Under the pieces are notes generated by a model. It was not told the origin of the DNA. It saw only the letters and a list, made by a program, of their open reading frames with translations, and did no database searches. Both the position numbers and the translations under genes were made by a program. From contig VYZI01000003.1 of the NCBI GenBank assembly GCA_013397695.1, positions 8,224,730-8,288,729 on the forward strand: a stretch of DNA of 64,000 bases. The letters run 5' to 3'. The DNA is from Centropus unirufus. Taxonomy: Eukaryota; Chordata; Aves; Cuculiformes; Centropidae. Below, piece after piece: positions 38,601 to 50,600 of this stretch (the stretch's first letter is position 1; the number at the start of each line of letters is the position of its first letter).

Positions 38601-41600
38601 AATGTAATGCAGAGGAAAGAAAACACGATCTCTAAAGAGGATAAAACTGCTACACATATATCCTCGTTGGCATCAGCTTTAGGATTTGTAGCATCTAAGA
38701 TTCTTTTGAGGATATATTTAGCTGTAGTCAGCTATTATACAATGCTTAGACCATGAAATAGAAGGTCACCATCTCATGCAGATCACATTTTATGGAGGAA
38801 ATTGAGTCTCCTGTTTAAGAAGGTCAGACACTCCTCCTAAAGTCACTGTTATGCCAGTGCTCATAGGCTGACATACAAGTTTTTGGTGGCAATGTTTGAG
38901 CAGTGACGAGGAATCAGCCACCAAATCGAGTTCACTGGGCGAATGCTTGTGCTGGTACAACAGAACTGGCGTGGGGCAAGAAGCTGGGGTGCGTGAGGAT
39001 GTTTGAAGCAGCTTCATTAATCCATAGTGTGAATGTACAGCCTGTGAAAAATGGGTCGTGCTTTGCACAAAATGGGTCTGGAAGAGTAGCAGGAGCCACC
39101 TTTCCTTCCTGTTCTGAGTCTCTGCTGGTGGTGTTTGATGCTGCTTCGCTCAGCAAGTGAGAGAGAAGTGGGAGCATGAGGCGCCCCAGTGCCAGCTGCA
39201 CCTCCCTCTGGGGAAGAAATGAACCTATGGGGGAAATGAACAGCCAGCGCCCCTCCAGGAGAAAGCCCATGGGCAACTCTGAGCTGTAACTTACTCAGTG
39301 GGTGGAAGCAGCTCACAAAAGGCAATGACCTTGTTCTTGGACTTTTACCTTCAGCTATACAAACAGACGTTTGCCCTAAAAGAAGCTGCTGGAAGGCATT
39401 CGTTACATTTGTGCCTGAAGGGACAGGACTTGCATACCCAAAGGACACTATCCAGTAGCAATGAATGCATTAACACATGGGCCCTGGTGCACTTCCATCT
39501 AGAGGGCCAGTGGCTTGTCTCAGGCATTATTTCTTCAGGATCAGTGCAGAAATGGAGAACACGTATCAGGAATGTCCCATGACCCTGCATGTGATGGGCA
39601 CTGCCAAAGTGCCCACAGCATATCAAGGCGTTTGATGGCAGTTTGAAGGCATCAAGACGTATGTCAGATCTCATGATGACTGCAGATCATGCTGGTGGAC
39701 ACTGCCCCATGTTCTCCTCGTGCTCTTCCATCTGTTGCAGCCACCTCCTGGGCTTTGTGCCAAGGGTCATCTGCTCTCAGGAGCAGGGGCCAACAAGGGT
39801 TCTAAGAAGCTACCAATATGTGGGATAAGACTAAAAATTATATTTGCATTCAGTAGCAGCTCATGTGTTTTCATCCCTGCATACATCACTGCCAGATATA
39901 TGTGGGATAAGTTTAGGGCATCTTGTCTAGTTTTTTTCCAGCTTAGAACCGAGGCAGAAGACATGGTGCAACTTCAGAAAGAAAAGCATTTCCATCTGTC
40001 TCTCAGTAGGAGAGTCCCCTGGGGAAATGTCTTGAGGGGCCTCAGCTAATAGGACAGGAACAGTTCCTAAAATTCCTCACTTAACTAGCTAATTCTGAAA
40101 CATAGCAGGAATATACACTTAAATGTACGCGTACAGTGCAAATGCCTGGAGTGAATAACTTATTGTTTTCTGTGCTGCCTGGCTGCTCTTCCTCTCACTG
40201 GACATGGGGATCCCATGAACACTGTGCATTCCTCATTCACATCAGCGCACAGTTTGCCCACTTCCTTCAAACTGCTTTAGAAGATGGAGAGAGTCAGAAT
40301 TTTTTGTTAAAAATCACCAATGTAGTTTGAAAGCACCATGCTTTCAGCTGATGGAGCTGCAGTGGGCTCTGATGAACGTGTGGAGGTGGCAGTATTTTTC
40401 ACTAGTCCTTGAAGGCCTGGGAAAGGACATACAGTCATGACCTTAATCCGACCTGGCTAGCTGGATCCCATGACTGTCCTATCAGTCTTGACAGCTCGAT
40501 GTTTCTGTCACAGGGAGCAAATCTCATGTCTATCCCAACTCCCTGGAACCAAGAAATTATCAAACTATATCTTAACAGTCTTCAGGAACAATCTAGTTTC
40601 CATTGCTGTTAATCATATAAAATCTCATGGGTGTGCATATTCTTTGAGTCAGTAAGTGACAGAAAGCATAAAGATTACCTGAAACTAGTTAGCACAGTTA
40701 TTTTGCCCTAAGTTTAGGTTCTTTTTAATATTGAGTTACCCTTACTGTAAAAAATAAATGCTTTCTTACCTGCTCCTTTGCAGGCGCTGTGTATTTTCTT
40801 GGCATCTCGTTCTGCATCAAACCCATGATGATGGTGTTTATTGGTTGACTGGGAAAACAGAGACACAACAGATACAAAGGAAACAATTTTGCATTAGTTT
40901 TTCTGAATGGCATTAGTTTTTCTGAATGACAGTAGTTTGGGCCAGGTTCTTGCTTGATATTTGTTCATGTAATCTAAACAGTGAAGTTCATACAGGGCTT
41001 TGCCAAAATACTCTGTCACTAAGGCTCCTGAAACTGGTACACAAATAGATGCCACCACATAACACGCAGTGCTGATCCTGTATAACTTTGTTCTGTCAGT
41101 TCAGGCTTATTCATATAATATAAAGGTAATGACTTCATGCTAGGCAACTTCATGCCAGATCAAATATTATTTTTTTATAGCACGTTAACAATAGGCCAAG
41201 GTAAGTGCCTCAATAGACATATACAGACCCATGTACCACATATGTTTGTAAGTACTAGGATCTTATAATCCTAATCAGATGAATATAAATGGATCCAGCA
41301 AATCTTTCTTGTGTTGAGGCATTCATGCAAACAGGATAACTGGAGATAAAAAACATGATAAAGGTGGTGGTTTGGCTAGGGGTTTTTTTGTTGTTTTTTT
41401 TTTTTTTCCAGATATTACATCTGGTTGCCTTGAGCTAAATTTATCAGGGATAATAACTCAAAGTCCACACCTGCAGCAGCAGTTTACAGCCTGACATATC
41501 AATATAAACAGAAAACCTGCCGACTAAGCTGACAAGCTGTGAATCACAAGGGTTGAAATGCTGGTACACCCTCTATTCTTCTGTTCTGCTGTTTCTCAGC

Positions 41601-44600
41601 CAAGGGTAGAAGCATTTGAGATCAGGAGGTCAGCAATGTTTCAACCCTGTAATATTACGAATCAGATCTTTTAAATGCCTATATTCTAAAATAATACTGG
41701 GACGTAGGTCCGAGGCTCCTAATCAATTAGAACTATATGCACACCATGTTCTCAGGGGGGTGGCTGGGGTCTAAGCAGCTGCTGCAAGTGCTTTGACATT
41801 TCCATTCAAACAGCAACACGTAGGTCAAGCTTCTTGTTTTTCAGGACTGCTAGACGTTGGCCCCACTACTATTAATTAAAGATTATGATACTCCAGGGCA
41901 TGGCACTCTCCTCTCCACTAAATTAAGGGTTATGGCACCCCAGGGTGCAGAAGTCTGCTTTTAAGCCCTTCTGAAAATGCCACCATCCTCCTGAACAGCA
42001 GAAGAGGCTAAATGGATGATGAATCTCCTTGTCTTTAGGAACAGCACAGGACAGAGACAATTCCTGAAGGAAAATAGGTGCAAGTTCATTCGGCTTGTGG
42101 GATAAAGGGGAATTAGCCTTGTGGCTGTGGGACATGCTTTGCGTCGTACCCAACTGGCTAGAAAACAAAGTGGTTTATTTACAAATATAGATATAGCCTG
42201 GTAGTCTATTAGTTGATATTGTTCATTCTGTGATCTACTAGCTCCAGTGGAAGAGCTACAGCTCTGGATAAAGGAGTGCTGTGTCAAAAGACAAACTCTT
42301 TTGTCAAGGAGAACCCCCAAATCCAGTCCCTACTGCTTTACCAATGTGCTTTTGTGATAGACTAAACACCATTTAGGTACCTGATTTTTCTAAGGCAATT
42401 AGCAGCTGTGATGGTGGCTACTGAAACAGTGGTCAAGCATTGGAACAGGCTGACCAGGGAAGTGGTGGAAACACCATCTCTGGAGGAGTTAAAAAAGCAT
42501 GGAGATATTTCAAATAGTTTTTAGTGGAGATTTTATTTAATGGTCTTCAAATTTCTCAGGACAACCACTGCCTTTATCCAAAATGAATTTAACTCACATT
42601 TTGCTGTTATGATAGTGCATATGTGCTTTTCCTTTGATGGAATCAGGTACAAAGTCTGTTTTTTTTTTTCACCACATGCTTGAAAACAAAGCAGTTCTAA
42701 TCTCTTCTGATTGCTACACTCTTATTTCCATTCTTGCGAGAATAAATTTCATCTTTGTTCTCTGTAATACGAAAACAAAAAGCTGACAGCTAGCCAGGCT
42801 CAGCAGGTGATGAAGCTGGGGGAAAAGAATAGTGGGATCCCACAATACAATAAAAGCCTGTTCTGGATATACAACCCCAGGATGCAAATGCTGCGCACAC
42901 AATGGGCCTCTTCACCGGAGAGTCACACAGGCTCGGTGTGGATACAAGGAATTTGATGCCCCTCTCCATACCACGTTTAGCATGCAACAGGTTTTCAACA
43001 CTTCAGTCCGTACTTTAAGATTGTGAGTATTGTTGGGTAATGCACTCCTAACTACTTATTGCATCTGTGTCATGTACCCAAAGGACATTGTGAGCTGGAC
43101 TGGCAGTTCTCCTGCCCGTCCGCTCACCGTGTGAAGGCAGCTGGCGGTAGGAACAAGGTCCAAAATCTGAATGAGCTAAATGATGGTGACTCTAAGCTAT
43201 CCTTGGTTTGGCTCTTTAGCATTTGCATGTTTTTCAGATGAGGTTCTTTGCGCAGCATTTATTTGTGAGAGTAAGAACCAGGGAAGCAGCTGAAAAAAAT
43301 CAAACCAAAACCAAAACAAAAAAAAAGGACAATTCTGGAGTACCAAATACAGAAAAAAACTGCCAAAATATAAATGCATAGATTTGACTACTTTTTAGTA
43401 TCCAAGTGCCATTCTAATTTATAGCCCCCAAATTGACTCCAGCAATATGAGCGGAGAACTGTTGTTCCATATTCATTTTGTCCTTGACCTGGGGCAGGAC
43501 ATGAACTGGTGAGAAGTGCGAGGAAAAAAGGCTTCTGGCATTTGCTAGCGCTTTTCAGTCATTCAGCCTGAACAGAATCATCTACACAAACACCCAAAGG
43601 CAAGGAGTTGGTTTGTACTTTGCTTTGCCGTACCCGCCAGCAGTGCTGGGCTGTGGGTATCACCTTTGTCAGGCTAATGTTGCTGCCACCACAGCTCCCA
43701 CCTCCCCAGGCTCCCCTGGCAATGTTATAACAGCACCTTGGGAGAGCAGCATGTTCTCCTGTGCCTTGATGGCTGCGCAGTCATGCTCAGGCTTTAGCAA
43801 GTTCCTAACTACTAGGTTCAACTTATCATTGTAGACGTTGTGTTTGTGAGCGGCACAGTTGCAATAGGTAGGAAAATTGTAGCACCAGCAACTGAAATAA
43901 CTCTGTGGGTTTACAAGCATTCATAAAGGCATAAATAATGTATTTCTTTTTAGGGGAAAAATTATTCAGAAAGGAAGGAAGGCCTCTTTCTTAATGATGT
44001 TCAGGACGTGTTTGTTTTAAAGCACCAGAGCAATCTATTGAGTCAGCTCTACTAAAACCTCCATCTTCAAATAACTCACTGTAAAACATTAAATGATGTG
44101 CCTGGGAGATATCATTCTTATAGTACTACGTGTAGTACCAGCATCAGCTTTGCAGATAGGAAATCTGATACTCTGGGTAAATTACTGTCAAGGCCAACTC
44201 CTGAGTTATCTGGAAAGCCCTTGTTAAAATTCACTACCTGCTGGGTCCCAGATTTGTTCTTTCCCACTGACACAGATTTCCCACCCAGGAGAGGGAGAGC
44301 TGTTTCGTAGCATCACAGAATCACTAAGGTGGGAAAACACCTCTAAGATCATCAAGGCCAATCATCAGCCCAACACCGCGACGCCTGCTACAGCTTGTCC
44401 CGCGGTGCCACAGTGACATGTTTTTTTAACCAGCCAGGAGGAATGTGGCTGCTGACCACAGCAGTCGAGATGCAGGTCGAAGAGTGATGGGCAGAGCTCT
44501 AAAAAGATCTGAATTCATCGAGGGATGTTGAGTGCTTAGTGCAGTCTTCATTTTTGCCAGGTTCATTTTATGTGCTTTATGGATGTCTAATTTCGAGCTT

Positions 44601-47600
44601 CTCTTTGGTTGCTGTTCTAATTTTCCTTCAGCTTAACAGAAATAAAAATTAAATCTCAAAGGGCAGCACATAGAAAGGGCAGACTGACCCAGCTAGGCTT
44701 TTACAGCACTGCCCACTGCACAAGTGGGGTCTGGCATAAAATTTAGGGCAGTATTCAGTTGTTTAGGTGTAGGTATCTGGTGCCTTTAGAGATGCCCTCA
44801 GGTAAGCTTCCTGCTGCCTGTCGGAAACGCGTGGTCTCTTGTGAGACCTGCATCTGTCAACCCAGTGCTGGTGTCTCACATACCTGAGGGCATCTTCAGT
44901 GGTTGCTGGAGATTGGCAAGAGAAAGAAGATCCAGCTATTTCACCAGTTTTGTTATTCTTCCTATACGTTTAATTTTGCTCTAAAAAATGCATTGGAGAA
45001 AAACAGCATTTTGAAAAGAAATTACACAATTACGTAATTACAGCAACTTGAACTTTCATTCCTGCCAAGCAGGTGAGCACTAGGAACCCCTCTGACTGGT
45101 TTACAACATATTTCTATCTCTTGGATGGCTGATTTTGGTGCTTCTACTGCCTGCTGCAGCTGAAGTGATTCCTGTGATGGGTATAGGCATCAGTGTGCGG
45201 ATTCTCTAGTGTCTAATAGTGATTGAGCTCATTGCCTCAGTGTTTTTTCAGGGAATATCTAATACAGTCTCTCCTCAGGATTTTCAAGAAATGTAAAAGG
45301 CACTTAATAGTGAGACTTAACAACCTACTGGTAAATTGATCTAAAAATTGTCCAGGGGCTTAAAATATATTTAGCTGGGGTAACAGATAAACTAAGCTAA
45401 GTCCCAAACAATCCACAATGTCTCAGAAGTGAGCACAAGAATGCCAGGAAAAAGAGACAAGTAAAAAAAAAAATAAAAATTGAAAACCTGTCACAGATCA
45501 GAAACTGTGGAACCTGATGAGATTTCTCAGTTCTCAACATACACAGTCACCAAGTCATCACTTCAAAGACTTTCAGGGAGCCTTGTCTCCAACTAACAAA
45601 CCTGGCCTCCTGCAGCTCCACGCTACTGGAGCTGTCAGGACTGGTTTGGGCAGAGCTGATCTTGCTGAAGGCGATGGATAAGTGAGCTGACATCTCAAGG
45701 TGCCTTCCAATTCTATGATTTTCTGTATTCCTCGTTTGTGTGGAGAACAAAGTGTATTTTGTCTGTCTAACAAAAAATATCCCAAACCATCTAATCAGTT
45801 TATTAGCATAATAATGACAGGATTGGGTGTTCATCTCATTAGTTAAATTGTATCTAATACCCTATGATCACGGAAGAAAACTTTTTGGCAAATCAGCACC
45901 TACATGATTAATTTTTTATCCACATGCATATACTCAAGATTAATTATTTATCCTGGCAGAAACCTTTAATCAGCTATAATGCAACTGGAATCCAAGGTTA
46001 ACTAGACTAACAGTATTGAATAGAAAAAAAAGGGCATGTTGTCTTAGATCTTATGGGTTTAGTCTGCTAGCATATCACACAACGTACTAGATAGTATCTT
46101 GTTAGCAGGATAAACTCCCCACCCAAAGGGACAGTCTTAATGACAAACAGCCCAAATCTCATCACTCATTTTCAAGCATTTCTGTGTGTTAAGAATAAAG
46201 CACAAGAGCAAACATGGGAGTAGGCTGCTGTAATTTTGATTCTGATCTATTATACTCCCAAAGGCAGAGTGTAAACCTGACGCTGACATTGTACCTCTCC
46301 AAGCATCCGATTTATTAAAACAGAAATTTCTAGTCATAATTTTTTTTTTTGACATGTGGTAATGCTACCTTAGGGCCCTTTGAACTGAGTCAATTTTTGG
46401 ATCTTAGTAGAAGGAGGGTATGGGCATAATGAGAACAGCCAGTCTCCTACCACTATATAAGGTATATTATTCTTATATAATAATATCACTCTATTTTAAA
46501 CCTAAGCATTCCTAATAGAAAATTTATCTTCCTGCTTATGTTAGTTAAAAATGCTGTTGAAACTGGAAAGAAAACCAATGAGAGGAGGAACAGCCATTTC
46601 AGCCGTAGCATTCAACCTGTTTAGCAAGTGGCATTCATCCTTCACCCATGGCAAAGAGCCTGGAGACATGGATCACACACCTCTGGGTGTGAGAGCTTTC
46701 GGAGCCAGCAGGCAGAAGATCCCCCCTTTACCAGGGGCATTTGGCTTTACTGTGGGGTGGAGGAGGGCCCTGGGGCAAACTGGTAATGGGGCCCAGTGAT
46801 CTGAAGCTGCTTTCTGTGACTGTGGAGCCCTGACCTGTTACGGTGGCACCATAACAGCGTGTCTTGCTCAGAAAGCTCTGGAAGATCAATCAGAAGGGGA
46901 AGAAGAGCAGATGAAGACCATTTTATTTCTGTGCATAGACACTTCCTTGGGAAAAGCTTCCAAATATTAGAGCTCTATAATGAAGAAGCAAAAGAAGCAA
47001 AGATCAATTACTCTAAGGTCAAGTCCTAAGGCTCTTCATGGGTGAGGTTGTCTAGTCATTAGCATATCCAATCACCCTTGCATCAAAGAAAGATGCTCTT
47101 CTGCAAGCTCTTCTGTGAAATTCAAATAACTGGGCTGCATGATTCAGGTAGGAATTTATGAGAAATGTAAAGGCTTTTTGCACACAGGTGACAGTAGATG
47201 GGTGCTAACATTTAAAAAACAAACAATTTAATAGCTGCAGCATGTTGGCAGTAGGACAGCATCAGAAAGCACAAGAGTTTGTGCTTTGGTAATAAAAAGA
47301 TGGGGTTGATAAGCACCTCTTTGACGTACATCAATTGGCAAGAGCTACCCTAATGAATATGTGCGTCCTTTTGACCGCAAGGTTTCTTCCTTTGCTGTTT
47401 TGTAAAACATACCTGTCAGTTTTGCTTCTTTGAACAATTTTCACAGTCAACCACAATATGTATCTGGAAAATTGCCGTCTGCCTCCTTGGCTGCTCAGAC
47501 AATGGTATCAGCATCTCCAAATGCCATCCGCCATCTGCCAGGCAGGCTGTCACTCTCTTAAATCCTTACGGCTGTTTTAGGTCTAACAGCTGTACGATAG

Positions 47601-50600
47601 CAACACACCCTGTCAGCCTAGCTTGTTGCTGACAGTTTATTGCTAGCAAGAACAAAACAATTTCTATATGAAGAACATATGTAAATCATGTAGGTTAGGC
47701 TTCATTACTCAACGAACATTGCAATAACTTGACTCTTTATAGACAGAGAGGTGCAAATAACCTCATTTTCTACATCTGAGAGTAAAATTACAGTGACAAT
47801 GGCATCCTAATAGAATGTTGCATTTACTTTTTTCGTATTATAAACAAGTGGCAACAGTGAAGCTGCAAAATTAAAACCAACTCTCTCCTACAATGTCCCT
47901 CCTGTTTTTAAATATCTGTTAATATATCTTCTCATAGTAAGTTATAGCTAATTTTTTTATCTACTGTGTTTATTCCTGCTCTTCACCATGATAGAGAAAT
48001 CCATAATGAAGAGAAAAATGTGTTCGGAGGCTTATAGGTGAATTTTACTTTATCTGGTTTCAATGTGTCCAAACTCTCTTGTGGCTGGGGGGAACTTCTC
48101 AATGCAGATTAGATTTGAAATCAATTAACCAGCAGAGTACCATGCAGTTGGAGTGCCAAAGTTGCAAAACTGAAGCTTTGATTTCTAGAGGGCTTGATTA
48201 ATCTGCTTAAATACAGGTATCTTTGAGATGTGCCTGGGCATGCAGCACCTGCATGGGGCTGGCAGAAGCAACACAGGGACCTGACAGGGACCTGACTCCC
48301 CTGCTGTGGTGGCTGAAGCTGAGGCGGGAAAGGATGCCAAAAATCTCCAGACACCATGCCTATGTTTATTCATGCATCACTCTTCAAATCACTTCCTTTT
48401 CATATTTAATTTGCAAATCAAAGATACCAAAAAATGGCAAACAAATGGCTTTATTCACCTACAACAACTTCAGGATTTCATGTATGGAATAATTTTCTGT
48501 TACACTGGGGTGGGCTTGTCTACTTTTATTTTATTGATCACAATGCCTGATTGGAAAACACCTACTGGGCCATTAGGGGATAATGATAACTAAAATGATT
48601 GGAAACTGGCATAGTGTGCATCCTTTTCAGCTAGCAAATCTCTGATTTGCATACTGATACAGAGAAAGCTCAACTGTTCTTATATCTTATAAAAAATTTC
48701 ACCATCGTTACCTCAACTAAGACTTAGGACGAAGTTTGGTAATTTAACACTGATGGAACTGGAGCAAATTCTTGTGGATCCCAGCACGAAAGCAAATATG
48801 AATTAGGTATTATGTGCACAGGGCTGGGATACATGGACACAGTTAATTCTTTCATGTATTCTAAAACTGAATTATTTAAAAGAAGAACTGGTAGGATGTT
48901 GCACACCCCCAGGGAAGCCCCGAGATTACATGCTTCTCCTCTTGGTTTCCTCATTCTTTTTAAAACATTCCCTGGCAAGATGCATAATCTACACATCATT
49001 TACATATTCATACACACATAGAATGGCTGTTACCATACAGGCATTGCATGTTTACTGACTGACAAACTGTGTCTACTGAACTCGGAGGTTTCTGTGTGTA
49101 ACTCCTTTCCACCACACAGGGAAGGACACCTCAAGATACTCCCTGGCCAGCTGAGTCACCCTGAGCCACACTAATCAGTCCATTGTTTCAGCCAGTAGTC
49201 ATAGTTAGCAATAAAGGCAGAGTAATTTTTCTAGATAGTAACAAGAGGCCTTAGTAGAACATACTAAAAGTATTGCATAGAAAGAACATCAGAGTTTAAA
49301 TATTTTGGATTTTTTTATGTTCCTGTAAAACATATTGGTTTGACCTGTTTACATTATGTAAAACATAAATGTAACGAGACCTGTTGATACTTCAGATTTT
49401 TTTCTTTTTCCCCAGAAATGCATAATAAATTTTTCATCATGGATGCTTGTAAACCCCCATCACAGCTGCACTCCCAGGACAGCCTCAGCCTCCCAAAAGG
49501 AGTAACAAATATCCTGAATAAAAGGGGACCATGGAAACAAAAAGAAACTGCCACAGCCCTTCCCCAGAGTTGGGTGGCTGAACAAGAAGGTATTTCTGCC
49601 TTCTGCTGACTGTAGGCTTACGGCCAGGGATTGAACAAGAATCAACTGTCACTGAATATTGGTCTGCCAGGGGAAGAAACAAATAGCAATTGTTGCACTT
49701 CATGATGAAGTAATAAAATCACACTGTGGTAACACTTGTACTAAGGGAACATTTCACCAAGGATAGAAATGTCCATAGGCAACAGGGAGGCCCTTATGAT
49801 GTTTGTGAGCTTACACCCAAGGGAAGTCCTAGGGCAGTCATGTTCTCCAGGTTATACTTACTTTTTTACCTTTAAGTTCTCAAAGCATCTAGCCCATGAC
49901 AACCTGCCACCTTCTTCTTACATTACAGAGTCCTCATTGGCAGAAGGCTTGGGCTGCTTTACAATGAGAAGATGAAACTCAAGAGCATCCCAGAGAATCT
50001 CCAAGTGGTTTGATCTAGAGCCAAAGGACTCGCCCACCTTCCAGATTAATTCAAGTCACAAACAGCACAGAGAACAGCAGAACAATGCATAAAGACTCTT
50101 CTTGGTTTCTTGAGAGACAGCAGCTTAAAAAACTATTACGCAATTTCACAACAGAAAATCCATCAAGCTTTTCAAACCATCATATCATCAAAATTATTCC
50201 TGCTATTCCCAAAACGTACCCAAAGCATCTTGCTTACAGCAGAGCAACCACCCAGATATTCAGGTGGATTGATTGTCCTTATGGTAATTTTGAAGACAGC
50301 AGATGCACAGATAAGCTTGGTTCAAGACTGCAAACAGAGAAAGGCAACCCTTCGAGGAACTGCATTCAAAAACTTTGTTTTATTGTAGAAAAAGGGACCG
50401 GATCAAGTTGAGAGAGCAAAAAGCATGTGGAAATATGAAGATTTGGATCTGTAATGGTGCATCATTAGTTGAGCTCAGCTTCTAAGAAAAAGATACACTT
50501 TAGAGCCAGTTATAATTTTTTGTTGAAAGTATTTTTTTCATTCAAATTTGTTACTTTTGTTCAAATTAACATGTTCAGGAAGATAGTAATTTTGATTATA

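Noticed and set aside
50085..50411. Plus-strand frame of 108 codons in ANXA13 intron 1
   Set aside because: No recognisable domain, ordinary AT-rich intronic composition, antisense to the gene; chance ORF.
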